Assembly (NCBI GenBank): GCA_036897095.1 | Contig: JAYMSP010001661.1 | Location: 1-29,875, forward strand | Direction: 5' to 3' | Length of the DNA stretch: 29,875 bases | From: Plantago elongata | Taxonomy: Eukaryota > Streptophyta > Magnoliopsida > Lamiales > Plantaginaceae | Shown: positions 1 to 10,022 of the stretch, piece by piece | How the letters are laid out: each line of letters opens with the position of its first letter | Numbering within the stretch: the first letter of the stretch is position 1 | Made by a program: the position numbers and the translations under genes | The notes under the pieces: model-generated | What the model was told of the DNA's origin: nothing | Seen by the model: only the letters and a program-made list of their open reading frames with translations | Database searches by the model: none

Positions 1-658
1 ATATATATATATAAAACTGGTTTGAATTAATCTGAATTAAATTAAATTGTAGTATAATTAATTACAATTAAACTAAACTTAGTTGAAAAGAATACAAATT
101 TTAATCTTTGTTTTCTTTTAATTTAATATATTTATGAATTGAACTGGTTTAAACGAATCTGAATTGAACTATAATAAATTAGAATTAAACAAAACTTTTT
201 ATGATAGAAGAAGCCTTAATAAATAATTTTTGAATATGTATGCATGCATCATAAATGACAGTTGTAGATAGTTCCATGTTCCCGATTGTATAATAATTTA
301 TTTGTCGATTTACATGATAATCCCGAAAATTATAAGTAGTAGTCGATATAGTGCACCCTCGATAGGGGCACAATAGACCTATGTCCCGAAACGAGTAAAC
401 TCCTCTCATAGGCCTTCCATAACCAATTCACGTGCCTATACGACACAAGGCACCAACATATCCATCCACGTCGATCTTATCTACTATTACTGTCTCCATC
501 TACTCAACAATCCTCACCCGTTAAGATCATCTAGATCTCATCCAACGCTCCACACTTGATCTCATCCTAACTACCACCAATAAATATCACCTCTTCTCAC
601 ACTCTTTTGATCACTCCCTCTACTCCTACTCCTCATCAGAACAACACCATTTCTCTCC
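1..658 (+). promoter_or_regulatory. Upstream region of the DRM-type gene
   Basis: Bases 1-400 are very AT-rich, beginning with a short (AT)n run, and hold nothing recognisable. Nearer the gene there is a perfect G-box/ABRE core CACGTG at 429-434 and a second ACGT core (CCACGTCG) at 466-473. A CCAAT followed by a TATA-like AATAAATATC lies at 577-588, which would put the transcription start near 610-615 and give a ~45-nt leader before the ATG at 659. G-box elements suit a DRM gene, since the family is known for responses to ABA, dark, sugar and auxin. Their use here is inferred from motif and position only. Confidence 0.5.
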
Positions 659-1525
659 ATGGGTTTGCTCGATCAGCTCTGGGACGACACCGTTGCCGGC
701 CCTCTACCCGATAACGGCCTTGGAAAGCTCCGCAAACACTCCACTTTCAGCTTCCGATCCCCCTCCGGCAAGGGTACGGTCCGATCATCTCTAATCGTTC
801 CAGTTCTGGCTCACTTCGAAGCAAATCGTCTTCGATTACTAGGTTTTGTAGTTTTTTTAACGATAATATGCGTTAAATGATCATCATTTAGTCGATTTCT
901 AGGTTCTTAAGCTATCTATGCGTTACGTACGATTAATTATGAAAAAATTGAGCTAGGGTTTAAGGAATTGAGGTTTTGGATGATCAGTTATCTCATTTGA
1001 GTTTTGATTGATTGATGACGAGCAGAGCTGGAAGTGGAGACGAATCGGAGATCGTTGGGGGAAGAAGCGGCGGAAGATGCGGTGAGAGTGACGAGAAGCA
1101 TAATGATCGTTAGGCCGTCGCAGAAGGACTCGCCGCCGGTTTCACCGGCCGGTTCTACACCTCCGGTATCTCCGTTTGCCGGTGAGTTTATGATGAAATT
1201 GATTGAGTGTGCTCGATTATTGATTTGATCGATGATTATGATGTTGAAATACTATTATGTCCTTTGCTCGTAGATGTAATTTAGGCATCGTAGTAGTCAT
1301 TTACTAAGGTTGGCTTTTAGGTTGATCTAGAAGGTGCCAATTTATCTCATTGGGATAATAATGGAAACAAATACTTTTAAATAATTGTTGAGTTGAGTAA
1401 GTTAGGTGTGTTCATTTATTCTAGTGGGGACTTGGAAAATGACATGTGCTTCCAACTTAATTATTGCAGGTAGAAAATGTCAGATTAGGTATTATTAGGC
1501 ATTATATTTATTATCTGGCATGACA

Positions 1526-1573
<48 letters not shown>

Positions 1574-2053
1574 TGTCACAGATTCACCTGAATATCCACC
1601 TTCAACTCTCTTGTTTTAGTATATGTAAAATAATATCTAGGGCCCTAATATTTATCTACTTCAAATCATTAATATTTACTATAGTTGGCTAGTGAGTCTT
1701 CATCTTACTTTGCCATTTTGGTCCTGTTGTATGAGTTATATATATCTAAATTTTACCTATTGGATCTTCAATATGCCAACCAACTTCCAATATGTTTGGG
1801 GATTCAAAATGTACCGAGTCCATAATGAGTATGATCATAACAAATTTGGGCACTTAGTTTATTGTACATTCTTGGTATCTTGTGATCGTGTTTTGACTGT
1901 GCTGTTGTTTACTTGGCTTTATTGTTATAATGATACGAATGAACAGGTGGGGGACGTGAGGCATTCAGGTTCAGGAGGAGGTCTGCATCGTTTGCATACG
2001 AGAAAGCAACTGGAGTTGGACCCAGGAGCCCTCCTCCTCCTTACGACCTGTGA
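659..2053 (+). CDS. Dormancy/auxin-associated (DRM/ARP family) protein, DRMH-type, 125 aa
   Basis: Three coding exons: 659-773, 1026-1181 and 1947-2053 (stop TGA 2051-2053), with donors G|GTACGG and G|GTGAGT and acceptors GCAG| and ACAG|. Both junctions fall after the first base of a codon. The 125-aa product has the family hallmarks in order: N-terminal MGLLDQLWDDTVAGP then GLGKLRKH (residues 1-27), the middle block VTRSIMIVRP followed by SPAGSTPPVSPF, and the C-terminal FRFRRRS box before a proline-rich end finishing YDL. This matches the short DRM-homologue branch (Arabidopsis At1g56220 type, from memory). The family consists of small, disordered proteins without an enzymatic fold. They are used as markers of bud dormancy and auxin repression, and their molecular role is unsettled. 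The exon 2 start at 1026 was chosen because GCAG is the best acceptor; an in-frame alternative at 1023 would add one residue. No frameshift or truncation is visible, so the gene looks intact. Confidence 0.93.
1531..1572. repeat. (TA)21 microsatellite in intron 2 of the DRM-type gene
   Basis: An uninterrupted 42-bp run of TA lies inside the 765-bp second intron (1182-1946). It is likely length-polymorphic between individuals. Nothing suggests it affects splicing. Confidence 0.97.
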
Positions 2054-2990
2054 GATGTGACCGACCTGCAGTTGTGGTTTCAGTTTTCCTTGAGCCATCA
2101 TCAGTACTCTGTGTTGTCCGGATTTCTCTTTATGCATGTCCGTCCGTGTTGACCTGAGTTCTCAGGAACGGGTTTGAGGTTGTGTAGTGTATGTGGCCCT
2201 GTGTATATAAGAAATGTAGGTTTGTGATGGTGTTTTTGTAAGGGTTTGTTGTGTTTAGCTTAAGACTACGTACACTCAACTCGTACAAAGGTTATGTCGA
2301 ACTAATCGAAGCTCCCTCACTTCCAATAATATCTAATCTGGAGATTAAATGACAAATAATATGTATACTTTTCAGTAGTGTTAGGGTTTGCACAAATCTT
2401 CACCAGACAAAAACAAGCCTCTTGAGGTAGAAGACACGCACCCCTACTGGGTTGGAATACATTGCCAAAGTGGCATATCGTATCATCATTGAATTTGAAC
2501 CTAAACTACAATAAGAATAAGAAGATTGTTGAGAGCTTTAACACGGGGAATCAATATTGCTGTCCTACACAAAATCGTGTTCCCCATTTTCCTGAAGTTG
2601 GTTAGGACAGTAACAGAGAATAGATGAATTAATATTTAGATTTGGGCCAAGTCAGACAAGTGATATTGGCGCACGTATACATGGCAAGAATAATGTCTGA
2701 GGCTATAAGCTGTCGATGATCGTCTTTTAGTAAAATCAGTCTATATCAATTTAGGGCTATTGGAAGGGATAAAGTTGAGAGGTACCACCACAGTAGTGTT
2801 ACTTTTTCAAAATGGGAGACATTATAAATGTCGTCGACATTTGAATTCATCGTTTTCTCACAGCTTGCAGGTCAGTTCTGAGAATATGAGTGATCACCAT
2901 TTACAAGTTTCTTGACTTGGATTATTTGCGATGGAGAAAGCGACTCTGAGAGTGACTAATTTCATCGTCCCGCATTATCTTCATTTTCAA
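2054..2990. other. 3'UTR of the DRM-type gene and featureless intergenic DNA
   Basis: The first ~200 bases after the stop are GT-rich and likely the 3'UTR; no single poly(A) signal stands out. No coding region is convincing further on. An 8-bp inverted repeat (CTGTCCTA 2560-2567 / TAGGACAG 2603-2610) and two opposed GGGGAA/TTCCCC blocks between 2544 and 2586 are the only visible structure. Confidence 0.6.
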
Positions 2991-3990
2991 GTATTTGAAT
3001 TAATAAAATCATTTTGTTGCATTCTTTATTCGAGGGTGAAAGGACGATTAGACCATCTTCAATGGTGACGAGTCACAACGCATCGTCGTGTGTTTTTTTT
3101 GTAGTGGTGATGCATCGTCGTCACGCAAGATTTAAAAAAAAGAAATATTCTTTTAAATATTTTGATGTTGGAATGAATAAAATCATATTTTTTAAAGTCT
3201 TTTTATAATTTATTAAGGTTTTAAATTAAAAATATATATTTTTTTATCTTACTAAAAGCGTATTTAATATATTATAATAGTGTTTAGAAGTCGAAATTAA
3301 TAAAATTGTATTTTTAGAGATTGTTTTACAATTTTTAAGAGTGAAAATGAGTTCGAGATGGAATGATTCAAAAATAGTCAAGAGTGGTCTCTATTTGTAG
3401 ATTTCGAAGAGACGAACCCGTTGGTAATTTTTATTTATTTTTTACACTTATTTTTTGAGTATTCGCGTTTGAAATGAGACAAAGACATAAAAATTAATAA
3501 AAGAAAAGAAACCTTAGACACGCCATTTGACATAAGCTGATTTGCTGCTGCCAAAGCAACCACCACGCGCCATGGCACGGCGCGTCGCAGTACGCGCGTT
3601 GGAGCACACATGGTGCGGTGCGCCATGATGTGTGCCAACGGCATGTCCGTTGGGAACAGTCTTATGTGTAAAAACAATATGCATACTGAAACCTATGTAT
3701 AAACGGAGAGAACAAATAAAAGAGAGAATTACATATATAAATGACTTCATAACAACTATTACATATAAAGATGGTTCTCTAAAATAATTATATGTAAGTT
3801 CATTTTAATTTTTTGAGTCCTAAATCCATTCTAAGTAGACAAAACTATCCCTCACTTCATTTTAGTTGTGGACCTAAAAAACAATCTCAACTGGATTTGA
3901 TAATCATTTTGAAATCTGGCTACAGTAATGGACTCCAAATAGGACGCTTAATTGAATTACATAACCAATTTGAAATCCGTAGGCATGAAA
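2991..3990. other. AT-rich gene-free stretch with a GC-rich hairpin patch, possible DNA-transposon relic
   Basis: Very AT-rich sequence with two GC-richer islands. At 3060-3125 the string GCATCGTCGT occurs twice. At 3560-3655 there is a ~95-bp patch of CG dinucleotides with opposed CATGGC and GCCATG blocks, ending in a hairpin CCAACGG-CATGT-CCGTTGG (3635-3653). Two GC islands around an AT-rich centre fit an old non-autonomous DNA element, but no matching terminal repeats or target-site duplication were found. No gene is supported. Confidence 0.3.
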
Positions 3991-3999
3991 CCAACTCAT

Positions 4000-5300
4000 G
4001 AAAGTCTGAAACTACCTTAACTAGATTCTGAAACTAATATACTAGTTTCATGGACACAAAAGCTACTTTCAAAACAACAAAAACTAGTTTCAAAACCCCA
4101 AGATCTAGTTTCATGTCTACAAAAGCTTGTTTCAGAACCAACAAGTTCACTAAACTCGAATTAAGCGACTATCGAGCCTCTCACAAATTCTAAAACCCTA
4201 GGAAAAAATGGTGAACCCAAAAATCCACTAAATTTTATTACTCCCTTCGGGAGCTACGGTCTTAATTAGGGTTTAGGGTTTAAGACGGGTCCAGGGACTT
4301 TCGTCCTCGAAACGTCCTAAATCATAATCTCTAATTAAGCAGTTGTCGAGCCTACAATGTTGGTTTTAAGATCTAGTATGCTAGTTTCAGTATAAATAGT
4401 ATTATTATAGGTTCACTCGAGTAGTTTCAAAAATTCAGAAGTTAGTTTCATGTTCATTAATTTTAGTTTTATGTTCGATAAAGTTAGTTTCAGGTTCATT
4501 AAGCTACTTTCAGAAACTCAGAGTTAGTTTCATATTCATCAATGTTAGTTTCAGCAACTAAAATGATAGTTTCAGGTTCCATCACACAACAAATATTAGT
4601 TTAATTAGTTTCATGTGAGTTGAATTTAGTTTCAGGTGCCTTTATACTAGTTTCAAGATTTTTTATATTAGTTTCAGTATAAATAGTATTAGTTTCAGGT
4701 TTACTCAAGTAGTTTAAAAAAACTCAAAAGTTAGTTTCATGTTCATCAATTTTAGTTTCATGTTCGATAAAGTTATTTTCAGGGACTCATAGTTAGTTTA
4801 ATATTCATTAATGTTAGTTTCAGTAACTAAAAAATGCTGGTTTCAGGTTCCATCACACAACAAATATTAGTTTCATGTGAATTAAAGTTAGTTCCAGGTG
4901 CATTTATACTAGTTTCGAAATTTCTTATATTAGTTTCAGATCCACAAAAACTGGTTCTATGATCACAAATCCTGATTTCATGTTCACAAAAGTTAGTTTC
5001 AAAATCATAAAAATCCTGAAACTAGTTGAATCAAAATCCCTGAAACTAGTACGGACATGTTTGAAACTAACTGTTATGTTCGTGAAACTAATTTTTATAC
5101 TTCTGAAACTAGTTTGATTTGATATGAAACTAGGGAAACAAATATTTATGCCCATGAAACTAATGCTTTATGAAGCTAATATTCCTGAAACTAATACAAA
5201 CATATTTGAATATTTGCGAAACTAAATTTTTATACAATAAAATTAACTTTTTGAAACTAGCAAACATAAAACCAACAAAGATGGGCATGAAACTAACCAC
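4000..5300. repeat. 21-bp AGTTTCA minisatellite array with higher-order duplication and orientation switch
   Basis: The heptamer AGTTTCA recurs dozens of times. Between about 4380 and 5000 successive copies mostly start 21 bp apart, with some 20-, 30- and 9-bp intervals. Each monomer is AGTTTCA followed by about 14 variable bases. A run of about 12 monomers (4383-4669) is repeated at 4670-4931, marked by shared AGTTTCAGTATAAATAGTAT starts and shared CCATCACACAACAAATATT segments. From about 5017 to 5290 the motif appears only as its complement TGAAACT, again largely at 21-bp spacing, so the locus forms a head-to-head inverted array. Near 4029-4050 two opposed copies make an almost perfect palindrome. 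Because 21 is a multiple of three, long stretches stay open in one frame on each strand (see findings). I infer either the subterminal repeats of a large DNA transposon or an eroded repeat-coding segment. Confidence 0.85.
4159..4380. other. Spacer inside the AGTTTCA array with telomere-like motifs
   Basis: This stretch lacks the 21-bp monomer. It is bounded by two similar segments, AATTAAGC...TCGAGCCT at 4159-4178 and 4333-4353. Between them are AAACCCTA (about 4195) and an opposed TTAGGGTTTAGGGTTTAA (about 4266-4283), both of plant telomere-repeat type, and the GC-richer CCCTTCGGGAG hairpin at about 4242. No gene is visible. Confidence 0.5.
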
Positions 5301-5504
5301 AATTTACCTGCAACTTATATTCTACAGTAATTAACTATACAAAATCCATTAAAAAACACTCTAATCTCGAGTAACGCTGCATTGCTCTGGCCTTTCCTCT
5401 TTTTTCTTCCACATCGAAAAATCGAATAAGAATAAGTTTTTACAGATCCTTGTAGTGTTTTTACAGACCCTTGTTATTTCTGTTTAGAGTCCTAACTCTT
5501 TCAC
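5301..5504. other. Junction between the AGTTTCA array and the truncated LTR
   Basis: About 200 bases show neither the 21-bp monomer nor similarity to the LTR copies. A short direct repeat (TTTTTACAGATCCTTGT / GTTTTTACAGACCCTTGT at 5438-5475) is the only structure seen. Confidence 0.4.
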
Positions 5505-6240
5505 GAATAACAATCTCTTGTTATAGGTTCAGGACACTTAGAACTACTGGTGATTTCGAGCTTGTTAGTCGAAACAGAAAGCTTGGAGAATGTTAGTAAG
5601 ATGCTTGAGAGAATACTTTGCTTGGTAAGTAGATATGAGCGTAGTTCGTGTGTGTATTTCTCAGCTTCTAAGTGGTGATATTTATAGATGAATATGAGAG
5701 TCATTTGAATAGTATTCGTTAGACCTTCTCGAAATTAAATCCGTTGATATCTCGAAATGAGTACTGAGAAGTCTCTTTCTCATTTTTCAGAGAGGATTAT
5801 GCATTGAGCAACTTTCCAGCCGGTGTAATTAATGCACTGTACTATTTCCTGTCCTTTAGTCTCAACGGACATATGAGCCTTTCTGAAAGCTAGCATGCTT
5901 CTGATCTCAGTGGTATCATATGCTCATAGACTTGTTATGTGCAATATATGCACTATACAATATGCTTTCTGATCATAGTCTATCTGATAAAATTTAACCT
6001 TATGTCTTCAAAAACTTGTGCAATCTTCAGTCTTAAATTCTTCAATTAAAATCAATTGCTAAAATCAATTGCTAGGATCCTTTTTCATGGCCTTCTTCGA
6101 AATATAAAATTACATTCAAAGACTTAAGAATCCTATTACATGTTTTACAATATTAAGTGAACTAAGAGTACTAGGACCTTTATGTAATAAAGATAAATCA
6201 TATGGTGATTGATCAAAATTACTAACATATATTTCTAACA
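5505..6240 (-). mobile_element. Truncated 3' LTR of a copia-type retrotransposon
   Basis: Read on the minus strand from 6240, the sequence begins TGTTAGAAAT and follows the plus-strand LTR at 8126-9361 for about 735 bp with indels. Shared blocks include GATCAATCAC near the 5' end, AGCATGCTAG, and TCATCTATAAATATCACCAC (a TATA region). Similarity stops near 5505, so roughly the last 500 bp are missing. The bases preceding the LTR on the minus strand (AAGGGAAATTTT, 6241-6253) are purine-rich, as expected of a polypurine tract. Orientation matches the reverse-transcriptase remnant at 7066-8125, so this is best read as that element's 3' LTR. Confidence 0.75.
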
Positions 6241-6757
6241 AAAATTTCCCTTGATCAGTCAACCATGTCTATCTCAAATTCCTATTACAAACATGGAAGT
6301 GAAAATAGTTCACCATTTAATTATTTCAAATGATATTCAATTTAATTAAGTGCAGAAAGTAAGAAGTGATCTTTGTTGAGGTTTCTGAGAGTATGATCAT
6401 CAAAAATAATTATAGATATAGATACGAATTATTTGTTTTGCACCATCCACAAGTACATACAACTCTTTCATATATTGAGTAATCACAAAAGAGCAAAAAA
6501 TTCATAAGAAAAAAAAGGTTACAAAAACGCAATCTGGTAGCCAAGTAAAAGGAAACATCACATACTTGAACTTAAGGTGGTGGTGGTGGCAACATGCTGG
6601 TCGGCGGGCGGGAGGTGAGGTGGGAAACTCGAAATTGTGGTGAAGGATGGAAGAAGACAGAGAGCAGAGAGCAGAGACGAATTGAAGGAAGAAGACGTAC
6701 GGAGAAACAGACTTCTGGTCATACGCAGATACATAGAAATAGAACACAGTACTAAAT
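6241..6757. other. Segment between the RNase H remnant and the 3' LTR
   Basis: About 500 bases separate the RNase H remnant (beyond the small inserted element) from the LTR. No retroelement domain was recognised. Read on the minus strand, 6755-6550 is pyrimidine-rich and resembles a plant 5'UTR followed by a GTATGTG donor-like sequence, so a captured gene fragment is possible. The coding content is not convincing. Confidence 0.3.
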
Positions 6758-6973
6758 TGGGGCTGGGCCTAGGGTAAATTTTTTTAACTTACCGGGCTTT
6801 TTTCGGGCTTGACCGAAAATTTTCGGGTTTAACCCGATCCGTCCCGTAACCCGGATTTCTATAATATGCTCACCCACCACCCGGTCCGATAAATACGGTC
6901 TAGTCTAGGCATGGGCCGGGTCAGGACCAGGCCCGGGTAAAATTCGGGTCCGGTCCATTTATGCTCAGTCCTA
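6758..6973. mobile_element. Small CGGGCC-rich non-autonomous DNA element (MITE-like)
   Basis: A ~216-bp segment dense in CCGGG/CGGGTC words, with degenerate inverted ends: TGGGGCTGGGC from 6758 and, complementary from 6973, TAGGACTGAGC (8 of 11 bases agree). The RNase H reading of the copia remnant stops exactly at 6973-6974, so this is a real insertion boundary on the right. No target-site duplication was found, so the left limit is less sure. The composition resembles widespread hAT-like plant MITEs. Confidence 0.5.
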
Positions 6974-8125
6974 AACATAACAACGACCATCAATATATAT
7001 TCAGCCTTTGTGGTATAGCAATTGAGTTTTGCTTCTTGGTAAACATGAGATAAGTCTAGTGCCAAGAAACTGATAAGTTACTGAAGTACTTTTACTATCA
7101 AGCATTGGTCCAGCATAGTTAGTGCATCAGAGTAGCCAACCAAACTCAATCCACTTTCTCTAGGATACCACAGTCCAATTTATACAGTACCTTTAACATA
7201 CATCAATATCTTCATAGAAATATTGTAGTGTGATTGCATATGATTTGTCTGAAATCTAGCACACACACCAAATGCATATTGAATACCAGGTCTACTTGTA
7301 GTAAGGTAGAGAGTAGTGAACCTATCAACTTCCTATGCTTATGTTCTTCAACACTCTTATCAGATTCAGTATAAGTCATTTTGGTTCCTATGCTCATAGG
7401 TATTTTAGCATTCTTTTCATAAGGCTTTAGATTGAACTTGTTGAGCATATCATTTGCATACTTTGTTTGACTAATGAATATTCTATCATTGAGTTGCTTG
7501 ACTTGCAATCCTAGGAAATAGTTCAATTCTCCCATCATGCTGATCTCAAATTTATTTTAATGAGATTTGCAAAATCATCACAAAGTTGCTTGTCTTTAGA
7601 TCCAAATATAATATCATCAACATATACTTGAACTAAAAGTAGGTTTCCTTTATGATTTAAAATAAATAAATTTTTTTCAACTTCACCTTTCTTAAAACCA
7701 CTTTCCAAAATGTATTTGGCCAAAGTGTCATGCCATGTTCTTGGAACCTGTTTCAGTTCATATAGAGCTTTGTAACTTTATAGACCATCCTACTTTCTAA
7801 GAAAATTTCAAAGCCTGGTGGTTGTTTAACATAGACTTAGCTTCCTCAGCAAGTTCAACATTCAGAAATGCACTATTGACATCCATTTGATAAACTTTAA
7901 AGTTATTATGAGCTGCAAAGGCTAGAAATAGTCTTATTGCATCCGATATTGCAACTGATGCATATGACTCATCAAAGTCTAAGCCTTCATTTGGTAAATC
8001 CCTTGGCAACTAACCTAGCCTTGTTTTTGGTTATTTCACCAGCCTCATTCATTTTGTTTCTGAAAATCCACTTAGTTTCAATCACAGATATCCCTTCTAC
8101 AAATGGAACTAGTTTCCAGACCTTG
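6974..8125 (-). pseudogene. copia (Sirevirus-like) polyprotein remnant: reverse transcriptase and RNase H
   Basis: On the minus strand, in order: LVPFVEG..VIETKWIFRNKMNEAGEITK, then LPNEGLDFDESYA and QMDVNSAFLN (7797-8110); the catalytic YVDDIIFGS (7535-7723); GELNYFLGLQVKQ and MLNKFNL (7212-7538); and an RNase H part with GYSDA, QFLGTRLIS and TTKAEY (6974-7211). These are the standard blocks of a Ty1/copia reverse transcriptase and RNase H; LVPFVEG and the LTR type point to the Sirevirus group. Frameshifts and stops separate the pieces, so no functional polyprotein is encoded. The remnant is cut on the right by the LTR at 8126 and ends on the left at the MITE-like insertion at 6973. Confidence 0.9.
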
Positions 8126-9361
8126 TGTTAGGAATATCTATTAATATTTTTGATCAATCACTACATAACTTATCTTTAGTACAAAAAGGTGACTAGTAAT
8201 CTTAGTTCACTTGAACATTGTAAAAGAGGAAATCACTTAGTATGTTAGTATAGTTAAAGTTGTAATAGGATTGTTAGGTCTCTGTATGTAATTTTATATT
8301 TTGATAAGGCCATGAAGAAGGATCCTAGCAATGGAGTTTAATCGAAGATTTGAAAACTGAAGATTGCGCAAGTTTGATGAAGACACAAATGATTAGTCTC
8401 CCCAGATATACTATGTTCAGAAAGCATATTGTATAGTGCATTTGGCACGTTACACCTCTCTGAAGATATGACACCACTGAGTCAAGGAGCATGCTAGCTT
8501 CAGATAGGCACATGTGTCCGTTGAGACTACATGACAAGAAATAGTATAGTGTATTAATTACACCGACTAAAAAGTCGATCAAGCAAGCCCTCTCTGAAAA
8601 ATGAGCTAGTGACTTCTGAGTACTTATTTCGAAATATCAACGGATTGAATTATGAGAAGGTCTAACGGATACTATTCGAACGACTCTCAAATTCATCTAT
8701 AAATATCACCACTTAGAAGTTGAGAAATACACACACGCTCATACTTTCATATCAAGCGAGTATTCTCTCAAGCATTCATACTACAATTCTTCGAGCTCAT
8801 AGTTGCGACTATACAGCTCGAAGAATCTCTAGTAGTTCTAAGTGTCCTGAACCTTAACAAGATCTTGATTATGTGTAAAATAGTTGAACACTCAGACACC
8901 CTCTTTATGTATATTAAGTAGTGTAATTTTCTCAAGCTCTCTGAATAAATAGCTGAAAAGTTATTTAAAAGAAGCCTGACAACAAATTATATAACCAACA
9001 CCATCAAGGCGTGGAGTACAGGAAGTACGTGGTTTGGGAAATCAAGGAAAATCTCTAAGGTTATCTTGAGTACATGAAATACTTGGCTTTAGAAGCTAGG
9101 GAACAACTCAGGGGAAACATTTGGTTGTGAACCATTTGTTTGTAGGGATCTTAGACCACCGATAGGGTGTTGGGTACCAGGGGGTTGGAGCAAAACAATC
9201 ATACATATTAAATTATGTTTGTAGATAATAATTTTGTGTAGTGTATTGTGGGGGTGACTCGTCAGGGGTTTTGGGAACAACCCATATTGATTGTGTTGTA
9301 TATTTTGTTTCGGTTTGATGGAAATATTTTTTTGCAATCACATATCTAATACTAACTAACA
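8126..9361 (+). mobile_element. Complete LTR (solo LTR) of the same copia family, inserted in the RT remnant
   Basis: It starts TGTTAGGAAT and ends CTAACA, so the terminal hexamers are perfect inverted repeats (TGTTAG/CTAACA), as usual for plant LTRs; length 1236 bp. It shares its first ~750 bp with the minus-strand LTR at 5505-6240. The 3' part includes TTGTGAACCATTTGTTTG, GACCACCGAT and GGGTACCAGGGGG, which I recognise from Sirevirus LTR ends. The copia reading stops at 8125 and resumes around 9442-9510, so the LTR lies inside the older element in the opposite orientation. No primer-binding site follows and no second plus-strand LTR is present. The flanking pentamers (CCTTG / AGTCG) do not match, although CCTTG recurs 15 bp further on, at 9377-9381. 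Confidence 0.75.
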
Positions 9362-9441
9362 AGTCGGTACAATAGGCCTTGATACAAAATTGTATTTGTA
9401 ATAAGCCTGTCGGGTCCGAATGTGTTAAACCTGAATCCTAC

Positions 9442-9510
9442 CTCTTGCATAGCATGACATTGATCATGATGAGTCACATTTTCTATAGTTGACATAAATA
9501 AAAACTCTAA
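9442..9510 (-). pseudogene. Upstream scrap of the copia polyprotein
   Basis: The minus strand reads FLFMSTIEN..THHDQCHAMQE, matching the segment just before the RT core in copia polyproteins (family pattern FVSTIEPKN...AMQEEL). It is the continuation of the RT remnant on the far side of the inserted LTR. It is short and decayed, and beyond about 9510 the reading is lost. Bases 9362-9441 do not read as RT. Confidence 0.6.
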
Positions 9511-10004
9511 CTGGATGAAGGAGAAATACCTACAAGCACCATGACTAACGTTTTTTACATAAGTTTGACTCTCTTATCAATTAATTTATTTTGTCTTTAT
9601 TTATTTATTATTAAAAGTAAATTATACCGTGGCATCGCCACGAGTCAGTATTAGTTATGTGTACATTCTTACCTCTTTTTTAGTTTTTTACTTTATTCAC
9701 AATAAATGTATATTGAGGTAAAGATTAATTATTTATTATTATTTTTTTATGTATCTCATTTATTTAAAAAATTGTAAACTTTTACATGAAAGAATTATCA
9801 TATATTTTAAAATACTAATGTAAACAAAAATAGAATGTAATAATTTAATAAATTAGATATATAAAATTGAGCAATATATAAAATATATAAATACTATTTA
9901 TGATGTCATTCGAGCACAAACAGCTTAAAATGGTTCAACCGATCCGATCCCGGTTCGACCTAAACATGATTATAATTCACCTTAATGGGGGAACATTAAA
10001 TTTG
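9511..10004. other. AT-rich intergenic DNA
   Basis: No gene is seen. A perfect 6-bp hairpin CGTGGC-ATC-GCCACG lies at 9628-9642. A short CGGTT-rich string at 9936-9962 (GGTTCAACCGATCCGATC...) looks like an end of a CGGTT-type MITE without a partner. Confidence 0.5.
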
Positions 10005-10022
10005 TGAATAGATATCCATTAC

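Noticed and set aside
1692..2060. 122-codon open frame overlapping DRM exon 3
   Set aside because: It spans intron 2 and reads exon 3 out of frame; the DRM frame is the one with family motifs.
4000..5300. CRISPR-like array (regular short repeats)
   Set aside because: This is plant nuclear DNA, the repeat is a 7-bp core in contiguous 21-bp monomers with no unique spacers of fixed size, and no cas genes occur.
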